Shown here: positions 30,865-40,727 of the stretch, one piece after another | How the letters are laid out: each line of letters begins with the position of its first letter | How positions within the stretch are numbered: the first letter of the stretch is position 1 | Origin: Streptococcus sp. S784/96/1 | GTDB lineage: Bacteria > Bacillota > Bacilli > Lactobacillales > Streptococcaceae | Length of the DNA: 64,000 nt | Direction: 5' to 3' | Assembly (NCBI RefSeq): GCF_902729355.1 | Contig: NZ_CACVCC010000008.1 | Coordinates: 19,907-83,906, forward strand | Notes under the pieces: generated by a model | What the model saw: only the letters and a program-made list of their open reading frames with translations | The model's database searches: none | What the model was told of the DNA's origin: nothing | Position numbers and translations under genes: made by a program

Positions 30865-30868
30865 ATAT

Positions 30869-30905
30869 GATATAATGGAGAGACGAAAGTCTCTCTTATT
30901 TCTTT
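30869..30905 (+). terminator. -10 element and hairpin after the LCP gene
   Basis: TG-A-TATAAT (30868-30876) is followed at once by GAGAGAC (30878-30884), loop GAAA and GTCTCTC (30889-30895), then a T-rich run. The hairpin probably ends the LCP transcript, while the -10 may start the rlmD transcript within the stem. Confidence 0.6.
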
Positions 30906-30930
30906 TGGAAATAGCAGAGCTGAGAGTTAG

Positions 30931-32298
<1,368 letters not shown>

Positions 32299-32390
32299 AA
32301 TGACATAGGATAGCAATTACTTCTGCCTATGCGATAGCTGTCCGTGGTTGACAAGTGCTGGTACGTAGTCAGAGCGGAGACAGCGAACCG

Positions 32391-32600
32391 CTGAGGTAGT
32401 TGGTTTGCTCGTGAAAGCCTAGAAAACATTGAACGAAAGGGATAATGAAAAGCCTTGTTAACAAGGCTTTTTGCTGTTGGGTGGGGTAGTATTAAAGTAA
32501 CTATTTCAGTTGAGGTCGTTGAAGTTCTGGAGGATTTATAAGGTATTTATTTCCTTAGACACAAGGTGGGGACAAAAATATATAAGTATATCCCACTCTT
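32391..32600 (+). repeat. three-copy repeat, copy A
   Basis: The copy opens with codons for AEVVGLLVKA and TAG (32420-32422), then GAACGAAAGG, then the terminator AAAAGCCTTG-TTAA-CAAGGCTTTT (32448-32471) and GGGTGGGGTAGTAT. It goes on with TCAGTTGAGG, TTTATTTCC, TAGACACA and GGTGGGGACA, and ends near CCCACTCT. Copies B and C share this order. Confidence 0.85.
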
Positions 32601-32658
32601 AAATCACTGATATGGTCGAGGGAAATTAGTAGAAGATAAATGATACAAATAAATTCAG

Positions 32659-32701
32659 AAACTCCCCTGAAATCGCTTGGTTTCAAGGGAGTTTTAGTTT
32701 T
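32659..32701. terminator. terminator between the repeat and the DeoR gene
   Basis: AAACTCCCCTGAAA (32659-32672) pairs with TTTCAAGGGAGTTT (32681-32694) with one mismatch, then TAGTTTT. Confidence 0.75.
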
Positions 32702-32793
32702 GCCCTAAGTAATTTTAGTGATTTTTAGATACAAGTAAGTGTTATAAGAAAGGAATAGTTATAAAACGTTAAAAAGTATAGGTGTATAAAAGA

Positions 32794-33558
32794 TTATCCA
32801 AGCCACTCAATTCCTTCTCTGTTCGCAGCATCTAATAATTGATTATCAGGCATTTTATCGGAGATGATTGTTTTGTATTGTCCTAAATTATTGATTTTGA
32901 AGAAGCCAGATTGATAAAATTTAGAATGGTCAATCAAAAGAATAGTTTCCTTAGCCCTGTCGATGATACTTTTTTTAGCTAAAGCCTGACTAAACGATAC
33001 CTCGTAAACAAACTCTTCATCGATTCCTCTAGCGGAACAAAAGGCTAAATCAATTCTAAAGTGATCTAGGATAGAATTTTCTATGTTGTGATTGACAACC
33101 GAAGCAGAATGGTGCTTTACTTCTCCACCAGTAATGAAAATCTTCATTGTTGGGTTTGCAACAGTTGATAAAGCGTGAGCAGTGTTTAGACCGTTGGTAA
33201 ATACAATCAGATTATCAATCTCTTTCAGATAGGCACAGAGTTCAAATACAGTTGTACTGGAATCAAGATATATACACATACCAGGTCCAATAAAATCTTT
33301 AGCCAAAGAAGCTATAACTTTCTTTTCTTGCCTATGCTCTGTTTCACGCATACTGTGAGATAGCTCAACAGTATTAAAGCTATTCAGAACAACTTCTCCG
33401 TGTCGCCGTTTTAGGAATCCTTGCTCTTCTAGTAAAAGAAGGTCTCTTCTTAAGGTGGACGTACTTGAGTAAGTTAATTGTTCTAGTTCTTTAACCGCAA
33501 TTCTCCTTCTTTTCTGCAAGATAGAAGTAATTTCATTTAATCGTGTATCTCTAGACAT
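32794..33558 (-). CDS. DeoR/GlpR-family repressor, probable fucose-operon regulator
   Basis: The 254-residue protein has an N-terminal DeoR helix-turn-helix (RLNEITSILQKRRRIAVKEL, then STSTLRRDLLLLEEQGFLKRRHGE) and a sugar-phosphate-sensing domain with IYLDSSTTVFEL, FTNGLNTAHAL and ITGGEV, closing with ILLIDHSKFYQSGFF. It is divergent from the fucose operon, so it most likely represses it and responds to fuculose-1-phosphate or a related intermediate (inference). GAGGGTG lies 6 nt before the ATG at 33558; an upstream GTG at 33567 is less likely. Confidence 0.85.
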   Translation of the reverse strand: MSRDTRLNEITSILQKRRRIAVKELEQLTYSSTSTLRRDLLLLEEQGFLKRRHGEVVLNSFNTVELSHSMRETEHRQEKKVIASLAKDFIGPGMCIYLDSSTTVFELCAYLKEIDNLIVFTNGLNTAHALSTVANPTMKIFITGGEVKHHSASVVNHNIENSILDHFRIDLAFCSARGIDEEFVYEVSFSQALAKKSIIDRAKETILLIDHSKFYQSGFFKINNLGQYKTIISDKMPDNQLLDAANREGIEWLG

Positions 33559-33589
33559 AATATTCACCCTCTTCTATCATATCATATTT

Positions 33590-33679
33590 TGAACAATTAT
33601 GAACTTAAAAAACATTATTTTTGAATATTTATCAATATTTTGTTCAAATATTGAAAAAAGTGTTCAGAATATATATAAT
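33590..33679 (+). promoter_or_regulatory. fucose-operon promoter and candidate operators
   Basis: TTGAAA (33651-33656) and TATAAT (33674-33679) are spaced by 17 bp. The region repeats TTGTTCA-like words in both orientations (TTTGAACAA near 33590, TTGTTCAAA near 33640, GTGTTCAGA near 33660), candidate sites for the divergent DeoR protein. Confidence 0.6.
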
Positions 33680-33686
33680 CGAATTA

Positions 33687-33700
33687 TGAAAGCGGTTTAA
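33687..33700 (+). promoter_or_regulatory. candidate cre site
   Basis: TGAAAGCGGTTTAA departs at one position from the CcpA consensus TGWNANCGNTNWCA. It lies just after the predicted transcription start, a place where CcpA blocks transcription. Confidence 0.6.
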
Positions 33701-33711
33701 CGGAGGTTCTT

Positions 33712-35139
33712 ATGAAGTCGGTTTTAGCCATAGATTTAGGTGCTACTTCTGGTAGAGCAATTCTATACTACATTTTAGATGAGAAACTTCAGTCTGAGGA
33801 AATTAGTCGTTTTGAAAATCGACCAATTAAAGAAAGAGGTTTTCTATGCTGGGATGTAGAATTACTGTTTTCATATATACTAGAAGCGATCCGACTAGCA
33901 AATCAGAAATCTGACTTGCAGTCAGTCGGCATTGATACATGGGGTGTTGATTTCGCCCTAATAGATGGCAAAGGGCAATTGATTTCTTCTCCAGTTCACT
34001 ACAGAGATAATCGAACAAAAGGAGTGTTAGAAGAAGTTGCACAATTCTCATCCCTTTCTGAACTTTATTATAAAACTGGTAATCAATTGATGGAAATCAA
34101 TACCTTGTTTCAATTGCTGAGAACAAAGTCTAAAAACCTAGATACATATTTTAAAGCTGATACTTTGCTAATGATTCCAGATTTTCTTAATTACCGACTA
34201 ACAGGGAAAAAGAGTGCAGAGAGAAGTATTGCTTCTACGATGCAAATGGTTAATCCTTTTACTAAGACATGGAATCAAGAAATTTTAGAAATGTTTGAAA
34301 TTCCTAAGCATCTGCTTCCAGATATAGTTGACGAAGGAACTGTTCTTGGAACAGTACTTGAAAAATATCATGTTGGTACTCCTAAGGTCATTACAGTTTG
34401 TGAGCATGATACAGCGAGTGCAATTGTTGCTATTCCAACAGATGATGAACGGACACTATTCATTTCATCAGGAACCTGGTCGTTGATAGGAACAGAATTG
34501 CTCTTCCCGATTGTTAACGAAGACTCACTTAGTCATAATTTTACTAATGAAGCGGGGCATAGTGATACGACGACTTTCCTTAAGAACTGTACAGGTCTTT
34601 GGATAGTGGAGGAACTGAGAAGGAATTTTGAACTTTTAGACAAGCATTATAGCTTTGATGACATTACCGATATGGTTATGAAGGTAAGAGAAACAGTTGC
34701 AATTATTGATACAGATAGTCCTGAATTTGCAGAACCTGGTCATATGATTGAGAAAATACAATCTTATGCTGAGAGAACTTCTCAACCAGTTCCTATCACA
34801 GTAGGAGAATTGTTCAAGGTTGCTTATACCAGCTTATCACACAAGTATAAGGAAGTGATTGAGCAACTAGAGGTGATGTTGGGATATCAATTTGATCATA
34901 TCCACCTTATTGGAGGAGGTTCAAAATCAAGATACTTCTCTCAACTAATAGCAGATGTTACTCAAAAAGTAGTAATAACCGGACTAAGTGAAGCTACCTC
35001 AATAGGAAATGCTCTGGTACAATTTGTAGCTTTAGGAGAACTTGATTCTATCAAAGAAGCAAGAAATCTTGTAAAGCATTCTATTCAGTTCGAACATTAT
35101 TATCCAAATAAGGAGGCGGATGATGGCTCATTATCCTAA
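33712..35139 (+). CDS. fucK: L-fuculokinase (FGGY/RhaB-like)
   Basis: The 475-residue FGGY kinase shows the first phosphate-binding strand VLAIDLGATSGRAILY, WGVDFALID, the ATP-binding LFISSGTWSLIGTEL and, near the end, HLIGGGSKSRYFSQLIADV. By sequence alone it belongs with rhamnulokinases. The neighbouring isomerase and aldolase are fucose enzymes, so the substrate is taken to be L-fuculose, giving L-fuculose-1-phosphate. It is the first gene of the operon; CGGAGGTTCTT precedes the ATG. It overlaps fucI by 17 bp. Confidence 0.87.
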   Translation: MKSVLAIDLGATSGRAILYYILDEKLQSEEISRFENRPIKERGFLCWDVELLFSYILEAIRLANQKSDLQSVGIDTWGVDFALIDGKGQLISSPVHYRDNRTKGVLEEVAQFSSLSELYYKTGNQLMEINTLFQLLRTKSKNLDTYFKADTLLMIPDFLNYRLTGKKSAERSIASTMQMVNPFTKTWNQEILEMFEIPKHLLPDIVDEGTVLGTVLEKYHVGTPKVITVCEHDTASAIVAIPTDDERTLFISSGTWSLIGTELLFPIVNEDSLSHNFTNEAGHSDTTTFLKNCTGLWIVEELRRNFELLDKHYSFDDITDMVMKVRETVAIIDTDSPEFAEPGHMIEKIQSYAERTSQPVPITVGELFKVAYTSLSHKYKEVIEQLEVMLGYQFDHIHLIGGGSKSRYFSQLIADVTQKVVITGLSEATSIGNALVQFVALGELDSIKEARNLVKHSIQFEHYYPNKEADDGSLS

Positions 35140-36910
35140 AATTGGTATTCGTCCAACCATTGATGGACGACAAGGTGGTGTACGTGAATCCTTAGAAGAA
35201 AAGACCATGCAAATGGCCTTGGCTGCAAAGGAACTCATTGAATCAAATCTCCACTATGCCGATGGAACGCCTGTTCAGTGTGTGGTAGCAAGTCGAACAA
35301 TAGGTGGACAAGGGGATGCGGGTGTTGTATATGATGAATTTTCAACGCAAAATGTGGTTGGAACCTTATCTGTAACACCTAGCTGGTGCTATGGTACTGA
35401 AACAATGGATATGGATCCAAAAACCATTAAAGCTATTTGGGGCTTTAATGGAACTGAGAGACCAGGTGCTGTTTATTTAGCGGCAGCAATGAGTGGTTAT
35501 GCTCAAAAAGGTTATCCTGCCTTTAAAATCTACGGTCACGATGTTCAGGACCTTGATGATAATAGCATTCCAGCAGATGTGGCAGAAAAAATCTTGCTTT
35601 TTGCCAAGGGAGTTGTTGCAGCAGGTCAAATGAAGGGCAAATCCTATGTGAATATCGGTGCCTCTTCGATGGGGATTGCAGGTTCACAGGTAACAACCTC
35701 TTTCTTTGAAGATTATCTGGGAATGATGGTTGAATTTGTTGATATGACTGAAATTCTTCGTCGTATCCAATTAGAAATCTACGATAAAGCAGAATATGAG
35801 AAAGCACTTGCTTGGATTAAAGAATACTGTAAAGAAGGTATTGATATTAACGAAGGCAAGGAATTCCCTGAAGTGATTACCAAGTCAAAAGTTATTCCAG
35901 CTGATAAAGATTGGGAGTTTATCGCTAAACAAACCTTGATTATCAGAGATATTCTGTTTGGTAATCCAGCTTTAGCAGATATTGGCTGGGAAGAGGAAGC
36001 CCGTGGTCGCAATGCTATTTCGGGTGGTTTCCAAGGACAACGTCAATGGACAGATTGGTTGCCAAATGGTGACTTTGCAGAAGCGATTCTTGCTTCAACA
36101 TTTGACTGGAATGGTCCAAGACCTGTGACAGCATTTGCGACAGAAAATGATACCTTAAATGCTGCGGCTATGTTATTTGGGACTTTATTAACCAATAAAG
36201 CACCAATATTCTCTGATGTACGGACCTATTGGAGCCCAGAAGCAGTCAAGCGAGTGACTGGCAAAAAACTAGAAGGTCGTGCTAAAGACGGAATTCTGCA
36301 CTTGATTAACTCTGGAGCTTCAGCTTTGGATGGTAGTGCAGCTTCTCGTGATGAGAATGGTCAACCGACCATGAAGGAATTTTGGAATATGACACCAGAA
36401 GATGTAGAGGCCTGTTTGCAAGCGACAGACTGGTGTCGAGCCAATTACGAGTATTTCCGTGGTGGAGGTTACTCTTCTCACTTTAAGACAGAAGGTGAGT
36501 TGCCAATCACCTTGATTCGAGTAAACCTAGTGAAAGGTGTCGGACCAAGTTTACAGATTGCAGAGGGTTATACTTGTCCGCTAGATGATGAGGTTCATCG
36601 TATCCTTGATGAACGAACAGATAAGACATGGCCAACAACTTGGTTTGCTCCTAATCTTGGAGAGCCAGGATTTGAAACAGTATATGATGTGATGAACCAT
36701 TGGGGTTCAAATCACGGAGCCTTTGTACATGGACATATTGGTGATCAGGTGATTACATTAGCAAGTATGCTTCGTATTCCTGTAGCGTTACATAACGTTC
36801 CAAAAGAAAGGATTTTCCGCCCAAGTATCTTTGATGGTGTTGGCACAAAAGATTTAGAGGCGGCAGATTTCAAAATGTGTGAAGTTTTAGGCCCATTATA
36901 TAGTAAATAA
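35123..36910 (+). CDS. fucI: L-fucose isomerase
   Basis: The 595-residue enzyme converts L-fucose to L-fuculose using Mn2+ and is about the E. coli length. KIGIRPTIDGRQGGVRESLE opens the protein, EIDINEGKEFPEV-type sequence and NSGASALDGS lie in the middle, and NHWGSNHGAFVHGHIGDQ near the end holds a metal-binding His. ATGs at 35120 and 35123 overlap; AGGAGG spacing favours 35123. It is followed within 14 bp by the aldolase gene. Confidence 0.94.
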   Translation: MAHYPKIGIRPTIDGRQGGVRESLEEKTMQMALAAKELIESNLHYADGTPVQCVVASRTIGGQGDAGVVYDEFSTQNVVGTLSVTPSWCYGTETMDMDPKTIKAIWGFNGTERPGAVYLAAAMSGYAQKGYPAFKIYGHDVQDLDDNSIPADVAEKILLFAKGVVAAGQMKGKSYVNIGASSMGIAGSQVTTSFFEDYLGMMVEFVDMTEILRRIQLEIYDKAEYEKALAWIKEYCKEGIDINEGKEFPEVITKSKVIPADKDWEFIAKQTLIIRDILFGNPALADIGWEEEARGRNAISGGFQGQRQWTDWLPNGDFAEAILASTFDWNGPRPVTAFATENDTLNAAAMLFGTLLTNKAPIFSDVRTYWSPEAVKRVTGKKLEGRAKDGILHLINSGASALDGSAASRDENGQPTMKEFWNMTPEDVEACLQATDWCRANYEYFRGGGYSSHFKTEGELPITLIRVNLVKGVGPSLQIAEGYTCPLDDEVHRILDERTDKTWPTTWFAPNLGEPGFETVYDVMNHWGSNHGAFVHGHIGDQVITLASMLRIPVALHNVPKERIFRPSIFDGVGTKDLEAADFKMCEVLGPLYSK

Positions 36911-36923
36911 AGAGGTAATGAAT

Positions 36924-37568
36924 ATGTTGATGGAAAATGAACGAAAGGAAATTATTAAGTACGGTAAAAAATTAGTAACAGAAGGATTAACAAAAGGGAC
37001 AGGTGGTAATCTCAGTGTCTTTGATAGAGATAAAAAGCTTATGGCTATTACACCATCGGGTATTGATTTTTTTGAAATCAAAGAAGAAGATATTGTCATT
37101 TTAGACTTTGATGGAAATGTGGTTGAAGGAGATAGACTACCGTCTAGTGAGTGGTTTATGCACCTCATTCAGTATCAAAAACGAGACGATATTGATGCTG
37201 TTATTCATGCCCATACCACTTATGGAACAGTTTTAGCCTGTTTACGTGAACCCTTGCCAGCAAGCCATTACATGATTGCGGTGGCTGGTAAAGACATCAG
37301 AGTTGCAGATTATGCTACTTATGGCACTAAAGCATTAGCTGAAAATGCTGCTAAAGCAATGGAAAATCGTAGAGCGGTATTTCTTGCCAATCATGGGATT
37401 TTAGCAGGTGCTCAAGATTTATTGAATGCTTTCAATATTATCGAAGAAATTGAATATTGTTCTAAAGTTTATTGTGTCGCAAAAAGTTTTGGTGAGCCAG
37501 TAATCCTACCAGATGAAGAGATGGAATTGATGGCTGAAAAATTCAAAACTTATGGTCAACGAAATTAA
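36924..37568 (+). CDS. fucA: L-fuculose-1-phosphate aldolase
   Basis: The 214-residue class II aldolase splits fuculose-1-phosphate into dihydroxyacetone phosphate and L-lactaldehyde. TKGTGGNLSVFD is the phosphate site, ITPSGIDFFEI follows, AVIHAHTTYGTVLA holds zinc-binding His residues with a preceding Glu in SSEWFMHL, and FLANHGILAGA holds a further His. AGAGG lies 8 nt before the ATG at 36924; the ATG at 36918 is less likely. No fucose mutarotase or lactaldehyde reductase gene is seen in the cluster. Confidence 0.92.
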   Translation: MLMENERKEIIKYGKKLVTEGLTKGTGGNLSVFDRDKKLMAITPSGIDFFEIKEEDIVILDFDGNVVEGDRLPSSEWFMHLIQYQKRDDIDAVIHAHTTYGTVLACLREPLPASHYMIAVAGKDIRVADYATYGTKALAENAAKAMENRRAVFLANHGILAGAQDLLNAFNIIEEIEYCSKVYCVAKSFGEPVILPDEEMELMAEKFKTYGQRN

Positions 37569-37602
37569 AAAAGTAAAAATATCCAAATTGGAGGAGAAAA
37601 TC

Positions 37603-38895
37603 ATGAAAAAACGTCTTTTGACTTCAGCATTTATCTGCTTGACAGCTTCAGCTTTCTTGGCAGCTTGTGGTAATGGCTCATCTGATAATAAGTCAGCTAG
37701 TGGTGGTGATGATAAAGTTTTAGAATTTTATCATGGCTATCATCACAGTGAAGAAGAGTGGCCAGCAGCTCAAGTAATGCGTGATTTGTATGAATCTTTT
37801 GCCAAAGAGCATGCTACTGGAGATGTTGAGTTCAAAGCTATTCCTGTAACAGGTGCATTAACAGACACAATGAGCAACAAGGTGGCAAGTGGTGAATTCC
37901 CAGATATGATTGACTTGGCTGGTAATGATGTTTCGCTTGCAGCAATTGAACAAAATCTGGTTCTTGACTTGAAGCCATATATTGATGAAAATGGGCTACA
38001 AAAGAATGTTGGTTTGAACTATACTCAAAACGATGTTAATGGAAAAATCTATACGGTTCATGATCAGCTGTTGACACTTGGCTTATGGTATAACGCTGAT
38101 GTCTTTAGCAAGGCAGGAGCTAAGACCCCAGACAAGTGGGAGAAATGGAGTGACTTTACAGAGGCTATGGCCCTTGTTCGTAAACAAGAAGGTGTTTATG
38201 GATTTGGTGCGGGAGAACCTGCAATTCGTCTCTTTAACACTGTTTTGGGTTCATCAGAGGCAGGTCGTAAGCTTTTAGAAGGTCCGCTAACGGTAGAAGG
38301 TATCGAATCTAAAGAATTTGCTGAAGCCTTGAAACTGGTTATGACTGAAGTTCAGGCCAATGGTTCAGCAAATGCTGGTGGTGATGCCAATGTTTATTCA
38401 ACAGATTTTACAGAAAATAAATCAGGTGTATTCTTCAATGGTGTGTGGGCAGCTGGTGGTTTGAAAGACAATGCAGCCTTGAAACCAGGTCTCTATGCAG
38501 GAAATGTTGCAATCAGTTCTGCTGGTGGTGGTATTACCATTTCAAGCAAGCTTTCTGATGAAGAAGAAAAACTAGCTCTTGAATTTGTTAAGTACATGAC
38601 TAGCGATGATGTTCAAAAAACAATCTTTGAAAAAGTTGGAGCTAACCCTGCAAGCCAAGCTATTGATACGGCTGAAATTGCGTCTGGTTCAACTGATGCA
38701 ACTGTTAAACTTCTCGGTGAAGCTACATCACAAGCGAATAATGCAAAAGTTATCGTACCAACCGTTGTATCTGCTTGGGGTGGAGATGTTCGTACAGCAA
38801 TTATCAATGCATTGACTGAAAGTGCAGCTGACGGTGTCAATATTGACCAAAAAGTAAAAGATACTCAAGATATTTTGAAAGCCCTCATCGGGTAA
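37603..38895 (+). CDS. sugar ABC transporter substrate-binding lipoprotein
   Basis: The 430-residue family 1 binding protein has a lipoprotein signal (MKKRLLTSAFICLTASAFLAAC) with lipobox LAAC. The mature part has the usual features: DKVLEFYHGYHH, a SGEFPDMIDLAG strand, and VFFNGVWAAGG before the C-terminal lobe. It should capture the oligosaccharides freed by the GH98 enzyme. The frame extends upstream to 37552, overlapping fucA, but GGAGGAG and the signal peptide set the start at 37603. A strong hairpin follows. Confidence 0.9.
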   Translation: MKKRLLTSAFICLTASAFLAACGNGSSDNKSASGGDDKVLEFYHGYHHSEEEWPAAQVMRDLYESFAKEHATGDVEFKAIPVTGALTDTMSNKVASGEFPDMIDLAGNDVSLAAIEQNLVLDLKPYIDENGLQKNVGLNYTQNDVNGKIYTVHDQLLTLGLWYNADVFSKAGAKTPDKWEKWSDFTEAMALVRKQEGVYGFGAGEPAIRLFNTVLGSSEAGRKLLEGPLTVEGIESKEFAEALKLVMTEVQANGSANAGGDANVYSTDFTENKSGVFFNGVWAAGGLKDNAALKPGLYAGNVAISSAGGGITISSKLSDEEEKLALEFVKYMTSDDVQKTIFEKVGANPASQAIDTAEIASGSTDATVKLLGEATSQANNAKVIVPTVVSAWGGDVRTAIINALTESAADGVNIDQKVKDTQDILKALIG

Positions 38896-38901
38896 GCAAC
38901 A

Positions 38902-38940
38902 AAGGGCTAGGGAATACAAAGGATTTTCCCTAGCCCTTAT
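38902..38940 (+). terminator. intercistronic hairpin after the binding-protein gene
   Basis: AAGGGCTAGGGAA (38902-38914) pairs perfectly with TTCCCTAGCCCTT (38926-38938), followed by ATTTATT. It lies inside the operon, so it probably stabilises the binding-protein mRNA or partly terminates. Confidence 0.7.
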
Positions 38941-38963
38941 TTATTAAGAAGGTAAGAACGATT

Positions 38964-39884
38964 ATGACAAAACAAAATACGATGAAGACGAGGAAGACAC
39001 AGCGACAACGGTTTATTTTCCTTTTCTTATTACCGACGTTAGCTTGTTTTTTCCTGTTTTATTTCTACTCAGTTGTGACAATTTTTGCAACTTCCTTTAC
39101 CAAATGGGATTACACAAACCTAACAAATCCAGAGTTTTTAGGTTTTGACAACCTCTTTGCTAACTATAAATATATATTTACAGAGTATCCGTTTTTTAAA
39201 GAAGCTCTCCGTAACTCTATCGTATGGGCAATTATTGGTGTTGTTGTACAGGTACCTCTTGCTTTAACGGTAGCAATTGCTCTATCTAAAAAGTTACCTG
39301 GATGGAAGGTATCACGCAATCTTTATATTATACCAAGCATCATTTCTAGTGCTGCAATGGGTTTGATTTTCCTTCAAATTTATAATCCGAACTATGGTGT
39401 TGTTAATCAAATTATTCGCTTGTTCAATCCTAATTTTACAGATGCAGTTTTGTTGACACCTGGATTAAATATTATTGCGATGACTTGTGCTTATATTTTC
39501 TTTGCTGGAACATCAACAATTATGATTTTAGGTCAAATTTTTGCTATTCCACAAGAAATTCAAGAAGCTGCAATACTGGATGGTATTTCAGGATGGAGAA
39601 GAGAGTGGTATATTACCATTCCAATGATTAAAGAAACTATCAAAACGGTATCTGTCATGGCTGCTACATCTGGTTTCTTACTATACAATGAAGTATTCTT
39701 CTTAACAAACGGTGCAGCAGGTACGAAAAGTATTAGTTTTATCATTCGTGAACTAGCAGTATCAAGTTCTAGGACACAATATGCTCGTGCTAACACGATT
39801 GGCGTCATTCAGATTTTAGGTGGTATGTTGATTATTCTTTGTATCAACCTGATTTATAGTGAGCGTAAATCACGGAAAGGATAA
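38964..39884 (+). CDS. sugar ABC transporter permease (MalF-like)
   Basis: The 306-residue protein has six membrane helices, starting with FIFLFLLPTLACFFLFYFYS. The EAA loop that contacts the ATPase is QEIQEAAILDGISGWRREWYITIPMI. It forms the importer channel with the next gene, 3 bp downstream, and its AAGGTAAG-type ribosome site lies past the hairpin. Confidence 0.9.
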   Translation: MTKQNTMKTRKTQRQRFIFLFLLPTLACFFLFYFYSVVTIFATSFTKWDYTNLTNPEFLGFDNLFANYKYIFTEYPFFKEALRNSIVWAIIGVVVQVPLALTVAIALSKKLPGWKVSRNLYIIPSIISSAAMGLIFLQIYNPNYGVVNQIIRLFNPNFTDAVLLTPGLNIIAMTCAYIFFAGTSTIMILGQIFAIPQEIQEAAILDGISGWRREWYITIPMIKETIKTVSVMAATSGFLLYNEVFFLTNGAAGTKSISFIIRELAVSSSRTQYARANTIGVIQILGGMLIILCINLIYSERKSRKG

Positions 39885-39887
39885 GTT

Positions 39888-40727
39888 ATGGATAGCAAGA
39901 TTAATGGATTATCAAAAACAGGCAAATTGATTATTTATATTTATATGGCTATTACCTGTGTTTTATCAGTTTTTCCGATATTGTGGATATTCTTATCTTC
40001 GATGAAAGCTGATCCGATGAAAAATCCAGGAATTAGTCTCCCAACGGACTGGAGTTTTGAAGGTTACATTAAGGTTTTCACAGAATTACATGTACTAGAT
40101 TACTTTTGGAATAGTTTCAAAGTAGTCTCTCTCTCTGTGCTAATTAGCATTATTATGATTTCCATGTCATCGTATGTTATTGCTCGTATGGAGTTTCGTG
40201 GTAAAAAGATTATTACCGCCATGCTTTATTCAACGTTGTTTATCCCAGCAACAGCTATGACATTCCCTGTCTATCGTCTAGTTAATACTCTAGGAATTTA
40301 TAATACTCCAGTAGCCTTGATTTTTGTCTATTCATGTAGTGGTATTGCAATGAGTTTCTTCATTATTAAAAACTACTTTGCAATTATTCCAAAGGAATTA
40401 GAAGAGGCGGCTGAAATTGATGGGGCTAGTTATGCTCAGACATTTTGGAAAATCATGTTGCCGATTGCAAGACCTGGTATTTTAACTGCTGCAGTATTGG
40501 CATTCATTAATAACTGGAATGAATATTATTGGGCGTCTATGTTAATTATCGATAAGGATGAGTTGACAGTCCCTGCCTTACTGGGTCAGTTTACGACCAG
40601 TTTCAACACCAATTATAATGGATTGTTCTCAGCGATTGTTGTGATTATCTTACCGCCAATTTTACTTTTTGCATTTGCAAGTAAATACTTTATTGAAGCA
40701 TTAGGAGGAGGGGCAGTTAAAGGATAA
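39888..40727 (+). CDS. sugar ABC transporter permease (MalG-like)
   Basis: The 279-residue protein has six membrane helices and the EAA loop KELEEAAEIDGASYAQTFWKIMLPIARPG. NNWNEYYWASMLI near the fifth helix is typical of CUT1 permeases. It pairs with the preceding permease; its last base overlaps the fucosidase start. CUT1 importers of this kind need a separate ATPase, usually MsmK, and the local copy is decayed. Confidence 0.9.
   Translation: MDSKINGLSKTGKLIIYIYMAITCVLSVFPILWIFLSSMKADPMKNPGISLPTDWSFEGYIKVFTELHVLDYFWNSFKVVSLSVLISIIMISMSSYVIARMEFRGKKIITAMLYSTLFIPATAMTFPVYRLVNTLGIYNTPVALIFVYSCSGIAMSFFIIKNYFAIIPKELEEAAEIDGASYAQTFWKIMLPIARPGILTAAVLAFINNWNEYYWASMLIIDKDELTVPALLGQFTTSFNTNYNGLFSAIVVIILPPILLFAFASKYFIEALGGGAVKG

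Larger units (their letters stand above)
32299..32793. other. 495-bp gap holding repeat copy A and a terminator
   Basis: No gene is seen. The gap begins with about 90 bp of unassigned sequence, then repeat copy A (32391-32600), then the terminator at 32659-32701 before the convergent DeoR gene. It is the left boundary of the accessory region. Confidence 0.7.

Noticed and set aside
32299..32600. Repeat copy A as a structured RNA gene or riboswitch
   Set aside because: The conserved part starts with codons of an rlmD-like tail and then a simple terminator; no known riboswitch pattern was seen, although a transcribed role cannot be excluded.
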